A stretch of DNA of 64,000 nt from CAWBRT01 sp963814745. GTDB lineage: Bacteria; Acidobacteriota; Terriglobia; Terriglobales; Acidobacteriaceae. How positions within the stretch are numbered: the first letter of the stretch is position 1; every line of letters starts with the position of its first letter. The notes beneath the pieces were generated by a model that was not told where the DNA came from, did not search any database, and saw nothing but the letters and a program-made list of their open reading frames with translations. The translations under genes and the position numbers were made by a program. The stretch is from assembly GCA_963814745.1 (NCBI GenBank), contig CAWFEA010000011.1, positions 124,001 to 188,000 of the forward strand. The letters are read 5' to 3'. Positions 1 through 8,692 of the stretch are shown one piece after another.

Positions 1-1
1 G

Positions 2-757
2 ATCTGGTGGAAGATGGTGACCGACCTTCCCGCCAAGCATCCCAAGGTGACGCCGGAAGAGTTGGCCCACATCCAGACGAAGCCGGTCAAGGCGACGACG
101 GTTTCCTCGGCCAGGCCAGTGCGTTTCTACATCAGACAGCCGATCATCCTCAGCGTGTCGCTGGCGTATTTTGCCTTTGCCTACGCAACTTACTTCCTTA
201 TGACCTGGTTCCCGAGCTATCTGGTGATGGCCCGCCACCTGAGCATTAAGAACATGGCGGTTGTCAGCATCATTCCGTGGGCTCTGGGCGCCTCAGGATA
301 CGTGTTCGGAGGGACGTTCTCCGACTACCTGGTGAAGAAGCGCGGCGATGCCATTGCGGCGCGACGCATCGTTATCGCCGCCGCCCTGATGGGCGCCGCC
401 ATCTCGATCGGGCTCTGCGGGCTGGCGACGACGACGACCTCGGCGGTGGCACTGATGTCGATCGGCATTCTCTGTCTGCATGTGGCGAATCCCTGTTTTT
501 GGGCGACGATTCAGGATTCGGTCGCGCCCAACCGCGTAGGCGGCGTCGGCGGATTCGTCCACTCAATCTCGAACTCGGCAGGCATCTTCGCGCCGGCGAT
601 CACCGGGCTGATCGTGCAGAAGACAAACCAGTTCACGAACGCGTTCCTGTTGGCCGGCGGTCTCGCCGTGGTCGCTTCGGTACTGGTGGCGGTTTTTGCT
701 AAACCGATTCGCGAGACGGAACAGCCGGGGGTCGCGATGACGGCAACCGGCGTTTAG
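2..757 (+). CDS. MFS transporter, C-terminal part (cut by window start)
   Basis: The reading frame is already open at the window edge, before the first ATG at position 14, so this is the C-terminal ~250 residues of a larger protein. It opens with a cytoplasmic-loop-like segment (WWKMVTDLPAKHP, then TPEELAHI) typical of the middle loop of ACS-family (anion:cation symporter) major facilitators. About six hydrophobic segments follow, matching the C-terminal half of a 12-TM carrier. ACS carriers import organic anions such as hexuronates, glucarate or tartrate. That substrate range fits the neighbouring enolase-superfamily dehydratase but is not shown directly. It is co-directional with the next MFS gene, about 100 bp downstream. 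Confidence 0.85.
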   Translation: MWWKMVTDLPAKHPKVTPEELAHIQTKPVKATTVSSARPVRFYIRQPIILSVSLAYFAFAYATYFLMTWFPSYLVMARHLSIKNMAVVSIIPWALGASGYVFGGTFSDYLVKKRGDAIAARRIVIAAALMGAAISIGLCGLATTTTSAVALMSIGILCLHVANPCFWATIQDSVAPNRVGGVGGFVHSISNSAGIFAPAITGLIVQKTNQFTNAFLLAGGLAVVASVLVAVFAKPIRETEQPGVAMTATGV

Positions 758-860
758 CAACAGTCGCGGCGCAGTGGCATGGATTGCGATCGCGGTGACT
801 TTGGCGGTCGAACTCCGGCGCAAACAACTGGAACCTGGCGATTGAGCAGGAGGAACGTAG

Positions 861-2136
861 ATGTCAACAACTGGTGTAACTCCGGCCCCGGCTCCTCAGG
901 GGGAATTAAAGCGGCTGGCCACAACTCCCGCGGTGATGTGTCTGATGCTGTTTGCCGCGGCCTACATCACCAACTCCATGGACCGGTCGATCTTTGCCAC
1001 GCTGTTGCCCATAATCAGCAAGGGCCAGGGCTACGACCTCAAGATCGGTGGGTTGCTGGCAACCATCTTTAACCTGGGTATCGGCGCCGCCGGACTTCCC
1101 ACCGGCTACCTGCTTGACCGCTGGTCGAGGAAGTCGGTCATTGTGCTGGGCATGACGATTTATTCGGTGGCTACGCTAGCCACGGTCATCGCCGCCGGCG
1201 TCTTTGACATGGCACTCTATCGGGTAATCACGGGTATTGGCGAAGGCATGCAACTGACGGGGCTCTTCGTTGCCGGTGGAAGCTACTTTTACAAGAACAA
1301 GGCATTCGTCCTGGGCTGCATCAACGTTGGCTTCGGCATTGGCGGCGTGATTGGGCCGCAGTGGAGCACTCGCATCGCACTGCAGGCCGGCAGTTGGAAG
1401 ACGCCTTTTGTGGTTTTTTGTTTTCTGGGCATATTTATGGCGGCGCTGATCTGGTTCGTCATTCCAAGGAGTTTCAGCGAGCAAAAAGCCATTCGCCACG
1501 TTCAGGAACGGGCGGTGAACGTCGAACAATATTCCGGAGAACTTCTGGAACCGGAACATCAAGCTGCTGATGATCTCGGCATTTGTCCAGGGCGCCGTGG
1601 GCTTCGGATTCCAAGGCCTTTATGTAAGTTTTCTTGTGCGGCATCTTCACTACAGCCAGGCTGCGGCAGCGACGGTGTACAGCTTCTACGGCTTTGGCTG
1701 CATGCTTCCCATGCTCGGTGGCTGGCTTGGAGATCGTTTCTCCAACCGCGGGGCGGTTGCCACCGCGTACGGCTGCATGGCGGTGCTCACCTTCCTGATC
1801 TTTAATGTGGCCACGCAGCCGCACTATCTTTATGTGCTGACCTTCCTGCAGGCCTTCTGTTACAGCGGCATCCTGTACGTCAACCACGTGGCGTTCTTCC
1901 AGCGCTGTGTGCGGCCGAACATGGTAGGCCGCGCTACGGGCCTGTGCAATTCGACGCACTTCATCTCCGGCACGCTTGCCGGCTACCTGTTCGCCTTGAT
2001 GGCCGAAAAACTGGGCTGGGGCATGGCGGCGATCATCCAGTTGTCTCTGCTTTCGGTGTGCGCGATCTTCGTGGTGTTGATGACCGATCCGAAACAACAG
2101 CTTGACACCAGACAGAAGCTGGCGGGCGGCCATTAA
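861..2136 (+). CDS. MFS transporter, frameshifted at about 1527
   Basis: This is a 12-TM major facilitator with the N-terminal motif ITNSMDRSIFATLLPIISK and the second-half motif GFGCMLPMLGGWLGDRFSN. It is a close paralogue of the intact carriers at 13876-15159 and 8693-9958. The frame breaks near 1527: the intact paralogue reads VENIPENFFNRNIKLL, and this copy needs removal of one C after GTC GAA to give the equivalent residues. The first frame otherwise runs to about 1805 with unrelated sequence, and the true C-terminal half continues to 2136. Homology is good on both sides, so either a sequencing indel or a very recent inactivation is possible. The substrate is unknown, probably a small organic acid. 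Confidence 0.85.
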
Positions 2137-2276
2137 GCCAGTCAACCGAATTGGCGGCGGGATGTCATAGGCATCCCGTCGCCTGGCACACGCGTGCGGT
2201 GTGTCTTAGGACGAAACACAGGCTGTGCAGAAGTGGCGGCTTCCGGCTTTGTATCATCTTGCGGAGGGGTTGATTG

Positions 2277-2584
2277 ATGGATACCAGCTGGCAAACGAAG
2301 GCGAGCGGAGGACGATTGCGTACCGTTCCGAAAGGCGTCATGCACATTCCGGTCACTCCGTTCAAAGGGGACATGGCGGTCAACTACGGAACGTTTGAGA
2401 AGCTGGTGGATTGGCACGTCAAGCAAGCGCCTTCGTCGTTGTGCGTTATCCTGCATATCGCCGAATCGGTCAGCCTCGCCTGCGTGACATCCTTGCGTCG
2501 GTTCCGGCGATGCCGCGTTGGGTCTGCCCCGAGGGGCCGGTGTTTCTGATGAGTGACGCGGAGGAGAGTGAAAGGTATGAGTAA
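2277..2584 (+). pseudogene. Dihydrodipicolinate synthase (DapA)-family gene, internal-deletion remnant
   Basis: A good start exists: GGAGGGG seven bases before the ATG at 2277. The first ~67 residues (KGVMHIPVTPFKGD, then FEKLVDWHVKQ) are the N-terminus of a DapA/N-acetylneuraminate-lyase type aldolase. Homology stops abruptly near 2475. From about 2480 a different frame reads LRDILASVPAMPRW and ends with a stop at 2582-2584. That stop overlaps the ATG of the next gene, which looks like a native, translationally coupled C-terminus. The Schiff-base lysine and most of the barrel are missing, so some 600-700 bp appear to be deleted. The product cannot be active. Confidence 0.7.
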
Positions 2585-3653
2585 TCGTTTCTTTTCGGCT
2601 CAACGAATGGCGGTTCTGATTGCCGCATTCGCCATTGTCATTGCCACCTGCGGCCCGCAGGCACAGACGACGAAGGCCAAGGCAGCCGTCGCGTCGCAAC
2701 CAGCAGGGATGGCTGAGGAGCCCGGGGGCGAATATCCGCGCCCGCCCAAGCCGGCGAAACAGTACACGATTGGCGTTTTGCTTCCGCATCTCTCCAGCGC
2801 CCACTTTGTAGGGCAGGCCTATGGGTATATCGATGAGGCCCGGCAGCTTGGCGTCAAGGTCATTCTGTTCGAAGCCGGCGGCTATGAACATCTTGATCGC
2901 CAGATTGCCCAAATCGAAGACCTGATCGCACAGAAAGTCAACGCGATTGTGATGGGCGCCGTCAGCGGACCCGGCACCGTAGGGGCAGTCAACAATGCTT
3001 TCGCGGCGGGCATTCCGGTAATCACCTGCAACTCCACAAGCAACAGCACGCACGTAGTGAGCCGGATTCGCTCGGATGACGACACAATCGGGCAGATGCA
3101 GGCCGACCTGATGGGACAGGCGCTCAAGGGGAAGGGCAACGTGGTGATGCTGCCCGGTCCGGCCGGTACCTCGTGGGCGGAGAACCGTGCCGCAGCCTTC
3201 AAGAAGCAACTGGGGCAGAAGTTCCCGAACATCAAGATAATCGGCATGCAGTATTCGCTCTCCTCGCCGGTTGACGGCCTGCGCATTATGGAAGATTTCC
3301 TGCAGACCTATCCGAACATCAACGGAGTCTACAATGGCGCCGACACGATGGCCATCGGTTCGGCACAGGCCGTTCTTGCCTCGGGCAATGCCGGCAAGAT
3401 AGCGGTCACCACGACCGATTTCCAGTCCGACACAGAGCAGTTCCTGCGCTCGGGAGTTATCACCGCGGCCGTCATCCAGCAGACGGTCGTAATCGGACGC
3501 TGGGGCATCCGCGCCGCCGTCAATTACCTGGAAAAGCGACCGGTGCCTGCGAACATTTCGGTACCGCTGCTGCAGGCGACCAAGGAGACCGTGAATAGCA
3601 TCGACATGCGCGGTGTCCGCGCTCCTGATGGCTGGAAGCCTCCAGCCAGATAG
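2577..3653 (+). CDS. Sugar-type ABC transporter substrate-binding protein
   Basis: This is a periplasmic binding protein of the ribose/galactose (Peripla_BP_4) type, about 358 residues. The hydrophobic N-terminus (AVLIAAFAIVIATCG) is a Sec signal; the cysteine could be a weak lipobox. The two-lobe fold is recognisable from YTIGVLLPHLSSAHFVG, from the hinge region around GADTMAIGSAQAV, and from TTTDFQSDTEQFLRSG near the end. The ATG at 2577 is preferred to the upstream GTG at 2553 because GGAGGAG lies just before it. No permease or ATPase gene is adjacent, so it either uses components elsewhere or is left over from a broken operon. Its start overlaps the stop of the damaged dapA-like gene. Confidence 0.85.
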   Translation: MSNRFFSAQRMAVLIAAFAIVIATCGPQAQTTKAKAAVASQPAGMAEEPGGEYPRPPKPAKQYTIGVLLPHLSSAHFVGQAYGYIDEARQLGVKVILFEAGGYEHLDRQIAQIEDLIAQKVNAIVMGAVSGPGTVGAVNNAFAAGIPVITCNSTSNSTHVVSRIRSDDDTIGQMQADLMGQALKGKGNVVMLPGPAGTSWAENRAAAFKKQLGQKFPNIKIIGMQYSLSSPVDGLRIMEDFLQTYPNINGVYNGADTMAIGSAQAVLASGNAGKIAVTTTDFQSDTEQFLRSGVITAAVIQQTVVIGRWGIRAAVNYLEKRPVPANISVPLLQATKETVNSIDMRGVRAPDGWKPPAR

Positions 3654-3691
3654 TTCCTTAGCCGTTCCTTATTGTGTACAAGGATGCGGAA

Positions 3692-3718
3692 CCCCTACGC
3701 ACGTTTTGCGCGTAGGGG
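3692..3718. terminator. Hairpin between convergent genes
   Basis: A perfect 9-bp stem, CCCCTACGC/GCGTAGGGG, with a 9-base loop lies between the plus-strand binding-protein gene and the minus-strand enolase-family gene. There is no strong T-run on either side, so its role as a bidirectional terminator is inferred from position and stem stability. Confidence 0.4.
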
Positions 3719-3746
3719 CGGGAGGCTCCAGCCGAGAAGCGAACTG

Positions 3747-4916
3747 CTATTTTGCGGCGGTCACGTGCCGCTGCTCGGTCGAGTACTTCTCGAGGATTTC
3801 GCGATTGATCTCCACGCCGATGCCTGGCTTGTCCGGTATCTTCACGAAGCCGTTTTCCAGGTTGATAGCATTGAAGATCAGGTCCTGCCTGAAAGGATGC
3901 GCCGACTGGTCGAATTCCAACATCGGCTCGATCGGGTTCATCTGCAACGGCGTCGGCGGAACGATGGCGAGGAACTGCAGCGCCGCCGCCAGTCCCACGC
4001 CCGATCCCCACACGTGGGGCAGCAATGCCACATGGAATGCCTGGGCGAGTGAAAGGATCTTCTTGCACTCGGTGAAACCTCCGGCTACGCACAGGTCGGG
4101 CTGAATGATATCGACGGCTCGCCGCACGATCCAATCGCGAAAGCCGAACTTGGTGTACTCGTTCTCGCCAGTGGCGATGAACATTATCCCAAGGTCCTTG
4201 AGTTCCTTATAGCCGTCGATGTCCTCCGGAGAGATCGGTTCTTCGAAGAAATAGATGTCAGCCGGCTCGATCGCCTTCATCAGCCGGCGCGTAGTCAGGA
4301 CATTGTATCCGCAGTTGGCGTCCAACATGATGGTGACGTCCGGGCCCACGGCCTTGCGGACAGCGAGAATGAATTCCGTGTCTTCCTTGATCCCGAAGCC
4401 GATCTTCAGCTTCATGGCGCGGAAGCCGTTGTTAAGATGGCGCTGCGCTTCGGCCACCGCCGCTTCCGGATAGCTCGACCCGGCGTGCCGGTAAAAGCCG
4501 GTGGCGTAAGGACGAACTTCGGTGCGATAGCCTCCGCCGAGCAGCTTGTAAACCGGCTTTCCCAAGCTGCGTCCCAAGCAGTCCCAGAGGGCAATATCGA
4601 CCGCGCTCATGGCGATCGGAACGGTTCCCTTGGTGCCAAAGGAAAGGGTGACCTGGTGCATCTTTTCCCAGAGCACATCGACGTCAAACGGGTCCTGCCC
4701 CAAAACCACGGGCTTCAGCGCGGTCTCCACCACCGCAGCGCAGACCTCCGGCGGCTGCAGACCGTGGCAGAGCGCCTCGCCCCAACCGGTAATTCCCTCA
4801 TCGGTGATCACTTCCACGATCACCGTGCTGCGCCGCTTCACCCAGCCAATCGAGTTGGCATACGGTTCTTTCACCGGAGAACTCAACGAATGTGTTTTCA
4901 CGTTGACGACTTTCAC
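3747..4916 (-). CDS. Mandelate racemase/muconate lactonizing enzyme-family protein
   Basis: This enolase-superfamily enzyme of about 390 residues probably dehydrates or epimerises a sugar acid or similar carboxylate. The N-terminal capping domain is followed by the (beta/alpha)7beta barrel. Visible active-site elements are the KLKIGFG strand (KxK general base), the metal ligands in DANCG, EEP and GENE, and the acid/base histidine in HVWGSG near the C-terminus. The start is placed at a GTG at 4916 because AGGAG lies six bases upstream; the longer ATG start at 4961 lacks such a site. The substrate cannot be read from the sequence. Nearby transporters and dehydrogenases suggest a catabolic role. 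Confidence 0.88.
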   Translation of the reverse strand: MKVVNVKTHSLSSPVKEPYANSIGWVKRRSTVIVEVITDEGITGWGEALCHGLQPPEVCAAVVETALKPVVLGQDPFDVDVLWEKMHQVTLSFGTKGTVPIAMSAVDIALWDCLGRSLGKPVYKLLGGGYRTEVRPYATGFYRHAGSSYPEAAVAEAQRHLNNGFRAMKLKIGFGIKEDTEFILAVRKAVGPDVTIMLDANCGYNVLTTRRLMKAIEPADIYFFEEPISPEDIDGYKELKDLGIMFIATGENEYTKFGFRDWIVRRAVDIIQPDLCVAGGFTECKKILSLAQAFHVALLPHVWGSGVGLAAALQFLAIVPPTPLQMNPIEPMLEFDQSAHPFRQDLIFNAINLENGFVKIPDKPGIGVEINREILEKYSTEQRHVTAAK

Positions 4917-5148
4917 GGGAATCTCCTGAATTTGGGCTCGCACCGATGGATTCCTATCCACGAGTGCGGCTTGTGTTCACTCCGAAGCAAAATTGCGAGC
5001 AGCTTTGCTACAGGTGTGCTGGCCGCGTGACCGGCTCAGAGTAATTCATTTGCCGTGCTTCTTCAATTTTGTTTGGGTGGTGCGCATACGCTTGAGGTAT
5101 GTTCATACCCGAGAAAAATGCTGCCTTGTCGTGAAGGCGGCGTTGAAC

Positions 5149-5914
5149 TCAACCGGCAGCAGTCCACCCACCGTCTACGAACAGGGTCTGCCCAGTGACA
5201 AAATCGGATGCCGGACTGGCGAGATAAATAGCTGCTCCGATCAAGTCCTCAAGAGTGGCAAAACGGCCAAGAGGAATGCGGCTCAGCACGTACTTCAGCA
5301 CATCACCCTGCAGATTACCGAGACGCGGTTTTGACGGCAGTTGGCGCCAGCGCGTTGACGCGGATGCCGAAACGCGCCCATTCAACAGCCAGCGCCTCGG
5401 TCAAATGCGACACGCCGGCCTTCATGGCAGCGTAGACCGACCGGTCCTGCGCGACGCTACGACTGTAGGTGGAACTCATGTTGATGATCTTGCCGTAGTT
5501 CTGACTGCGCATGATGCTCCCTATGATTTGGCAACAGAAGAAAAGCCCCTTCAATCCGACATCGAAGACGCCGTCCCAATCGTCTTCGGCGATGTCCCAA
5601 GCCGGCTTCCTGACGGAAAAGCCGGCGCTGTTGACCAGCACGTCTATCCTGCCGTATCGCCGGACAATAAAGTCTTTCAACTGCTCGATCGCCCTCAGAT
5701 CGCGCACATCGAGAACAAACGATTCCGCTCGCCGGCCGCATTTTTCTATTTCTGCGCAGACCTCTTCGAGCTTCTGCTTGCGGCGGCTGCAAACGACGAG
5801 TTGGGCTCCCGCACTCGCCAAGCCCACGGCCAAATCCCGGCCGATGCCCTCGCTGGCCCCGGTCACCACAACGACTCTTCCTTCCAAAGAAAAGAAGTTG
5901 CTGTAATTGTTCAC
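5149..5914 (-). CDS. Short-chain dehydrogenase/reductase, frameshifted near 5330
   Basis: This is an NAD(P)-dependent classical SDR of about 250 residues. The nucleotide-binding motif TGASEGIG, the NSAG strand and the catalytic YAAMK are in the first frame, which ends prematurely after APTAVKT. The expected continuation (RLGNLQGDVLKYVLSRIP, ending FVDGGWTAAG) lies in another minus frame, so one base has been gained or lost at about 5325-5335. The start is taken as a GTG at 5914 with GGGAG upstream. It sits with an isocitrate-dehydrogenase-like gene and an enolase-superfamily gene on the same strand, which suggests polyol or sugar-acid oxidation. Confidence 0.8.
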
Positions 5915-5977
5915 ACCCAACTCTCCCGTCCGGCTGCTTCGCGCCAAACATCTCTGCTCTGCGCCTTAACGAACCCA

Positions 5978-7030
5978 TTACCTCTCGGCGGCGGATGATT
6001 GCTGTTCTTCTGTCAAATCCTTCAGAAGTCTTGTGGCGATGGCCTCCGCAACCTCTGTGGTCGATGAAGTTCCCCCAAGATCGTAGGTCCTTACCTTGCC
6101 TTCAACAAGCGTATCGGCGATGGCCTTCTCGATCGAGCGGCCTGTCGCTTTCTCGCCGAGGAAGTCGAACATCATGCGCGCGGCCATAATGGCAGCGATG
6201 GGGTTGACGACATTCTTGTCCGCATACTTCGGAGCAGTTCCATGAATCGGCTCGAAAACACCCATGGAATCGCCGATATTGCCGCTATAGGCAAACCCCA
6301 TGCCGCCGATGGTGCCTGCTCCCACATCGCTCAGGATGTCGCCGTTTGCATTTTCAGCAAAAACAATGTCGAAGCGCTCCGGTTTGAGGACCATCTGCAT
6401 GGCGCAGGCATCGATCGTCATGTCTTCGGCCTCAATGGAAGGATAGGACTTGGCTATCTCATAAAACATTTGCCGCATGGGCTCGTCGGTATAGGTGAGG
6501 ACATGGGCCTTGTGAGTGAAGGTTACTTTGTTTCGCCCTTCTTTGAGGGCAAGCTCAAAGCAGAACCTGAGGATGCGCTCCATGCCATGCTTGGTGAAGA
6601 CCCTTAAGTTGACATAGGTATCGCCGTCGATATAGCCATCACCGCAATAAAGTCCTTCTGTATTCTCCCTGACAACGATGAGGTTTGCCCTGGGACGCAT
6701 TGCACCGGAACCCGGCAGGGCTTTGACCGGGCGCACATTGGCGTAGAGATTAAACCCAAGTCGAAACCCCATGAGCACCTTCGTCGTGTTCGGGTTTCCT
6801 GCCGCTCCAAAAAGAACTGCGTTCGTTAGTCGAATCCCCTCCATGGTCTCTTTGGGGAAAGGGTCTCCATATTTGGCTACGGCTGCATCACCGGTAACCA
6901 TCGGCAGAAAATCAAGAGAAAACGTCTTTGAGCCTTCATTCACCGCGTCCAATACAATCTGGGCGGCCTTGATGACATCCCTGCCAATTCCGTCCCCGGG
7001 AATGACACCAATCTTGTATGTCTTCTTCAC
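5978..7030 (-). CDS. Isocitrate/isopropylmalate dehydrogenase-family protein
   Basis: This is a decarboxylating beta-hydroxyacid dehydrogenase of about 350 residues. The N-terminus KIGVIPGDGIG, the substrate loop VVRENTEGLY, the family signature NANGDILSDVGAGTIGGMG and the cofactor segment EPIHGTAPKYADKNVVNP are all present. The substrate could be isocitrate, homoisocitrate, isopropylmalate, tartrate or tricarballylate-like acids; the sequence does not separate these. The GTG at 7030 is chosen over the upstream ATG at 7156 because AGAGG lies six bases before it and homology begins there. An HMGL-like synthase lies 4 kb away (11199-12383), so a 2-oxoacid elongation step is conceivable, but no aconitase-type gene is present. 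Confidence 0.88.
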   Translation of the reverse strand: MKKTYKIGVIPGDGIGRDVIKAAQIVLDAVNEGSKTFSLDFLPMVTGDAAVAKYGDPFPKETMEGIRLTNAVLFGAAGNPNTTKVLMGFRLGFNLYANVRPVKALPGSGAMRPRANLIVVRENTEGLYCGDGYIDGDTYVNLRVFTKHGMERILRFCFELALKEGRNKVTFTHKAHVLTYTDEPMRQMFYEIAKSYPSIEAEDMTIDACAMQMVLKPERFDIVFAENANGDILSDVGAGTIGGMGFAYSGNIGDSMGVFEPIHGTAPKYADKNVVNPIAAIMAARMMFDFLGEKATGRSIEKAIADTLVEGKVRTYDLGGTSSTTEVAEAIATRLLKDLTEEQQSSAAER

Positions 7031-7248
7031 AACGGACCTCTTTATCACAATGAACTTTGTGACGAATTCGTCACCTTCGACATAAGAATTAACGTGGTTT
7101 GAATCAGCGCCACGATGAGCCAGGGGAACGAATCTCGTTTCCGTTAAGGAGCGCAAGATTCACAAATCTTTTGCACACCAAAAACATTTTCGATGTTTCG
7201 CCCCCTCGGTTCGATCACCTCTGTTACACGCGTATGATTCAACGGCTG

Positions 7249-8445
7249 TCAGACGACAAAGATTTCCTTAGGGGTTTTGTGGAGACACTCGCTGACTCCA
7301 GTCTTGGTGACAATGTAATTGTCACAAAGGATCGCAGTTGCTTTCTTTGAGGCCACCACCGGATGAACCGCGATGTTCATGTTCTCCTGGATCTTCATGC
7401 TTTCGCCGATTTGGAAAGACGGTCTTTCCACAAGGTCATAACCCTGGCCGTGAGCATAGAGCCTCGTCTCTTCCTGGTAACCCCGGCTCCTAAGGAAATC
7501 ATTGTTTGCGTCCCACAAGGACATGGGATCAACGCCGGGCTTGAGCATGTTCAGGTTGAGGGCCTGCAATTGCTTTTCATCCTCAAACTGCTTCTGGAGT
7601 TCATCGGAGACGCTGCCAATGCAGGCAATCCGGTGGAGATGCGTATAGTAGCCCGCGGGATCAACCGCTTCTACAAGGATGCCAACCTGATCTCCCTCCT
7701 TCAGAACGCGGTTCATGGCATGGATGGAACTGTATCCGAAGGCGCTCCCGGCAGGCGCGGAGCCGATCAGGATGAACTGCTGCTCGCTGCCGAGCATGCG
7801 GCACTTCAATCTTCCCATGGCGGCGACTTCAAACTCCCTCACGCCCGGTTTAATAGCCTCAAAGCAAGTCTTCATGGCCTCATCGTGGATGTGGGCGCTC
7901 TGTTTGATGCATTCAATCTCTTCCGGGCTCTTGATGGCCTTAATGTTGTCGATCTCATCCGTGATATCGACAAAGGTCGCGTTGGTCAGATGCTGCCGGA
8001 TATATCGGGAAAAGCCGGCTGCCACCGCGCCTTCGTTAACGAACGACACGCGGAACGCCTTGTATCCTTTGAGCTCTTCGACCACCTTTTCCGCATCGAA
8101 AGTGCAGGTGTAATTCAGGGAGAGCATAATGGGCGTATTGACACGTTTCTTGACCCCTCTGAAAAGCCACGCCGGCGGGCCCACGTCTCTCGGATCACTT
8201 GATCCATGCCAAAAGACGGTCATCTCATCGACGAGCGGAAAGATCACCGCCGCGGGATAGGCATGAACAGCAGGCATATCCGTGAACCATTTGACATAGC
8301 CGCCCAAGTAGTCGTTGTTATTTTGCATGAGCAAAACATCGACCTCGTTGGCTTTCATGACCTCTCGCACTGCTTTCCATCTTCGTTCGAGTTCCTGAGC
8401 CGAAATGGAGTAGATTACGTTTTCCTTCAACAGATCCGACATCAT
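7249..8445 (-). CDS. M24 (creatinase/aminopeptidase P)-fold hydrolase lacking most metal ligands
   Basis: This 398-residue pita-bread-fold protein has an N-terminal creatinase-type domain and a C-terminal M24 domain. Aligned with the paralogue at 12471-13703, the five dinuclear-metal positions D, D, H, E, E become V258, H269, H332, H361 and C374. Only one histidine is kept, in AHGQG. Creatinase itself uses this fold without metals, so a metal-independent amidinohydrolase-like or C-N hydrolase role is possible. Aminopeptidase activity is unlikely. AGGGGA precedes the tandem ATG ATG start. The same-strand MFS gene just upstream (8693-9958) probably forms a transport/hydrolysis pair with it. Confidence 0.85.
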   Translation of the reverse strand: MMSDLLKENVIYSISAQELERRWKAVREVMKANEVDVLLMQNNNDYLGGYVKWFTDMPAVHAYPAAVIFPLVDEMTVFWHGSSDPRDVGPPAWLFRGVKKRVNTPIMLSLNYTCTFDAEKVVEELKGYKAFRVSFVNEGAVAAGFSRYIRQHLTNATFVDITDEIDNIKAIKSPEEIECIKQSAHIHDEAMKTCFEAIKPGVREFEVAAMGRLKCRMLGSEQQFILIGSAPAGSAFGYSSIHAMNRVLKEGDQVGILVEAVDPAGYYTHLHRIACIGSVSDELQKQFEDEKQLQALNLNMLKPGVDPMSLWDANNDFLRSRGYQEETRLYAHGQGYDLVERPSFQIGESMKIQENMNIAVHPVVASKKATAILCDNYIVTKTGVSECLHKTPKEIFVV

Positions 8446-8692
8446 ATGTCCCCTTTTTAAGGTATCTAAGAAATGCCTGATGCAGCAAAAACGGTTCTAT
8501 CATTCGTAGCGCAGTTTCCGCTGAGTTGTTACGCAGATCGTCGCGCAAGTACAGGTTGCGAAGCAACGATTATACGCTGGAGCGGAAACTCATCCGGCAC
8601 TCGGCGCTCAACGGGGACCGGCTTCGGTGTCGCCCGGCGAAGAAGCGACGTTTCCACCCCGGCCTTGTTGGGAATCTCGATAAAGTTGTTGA

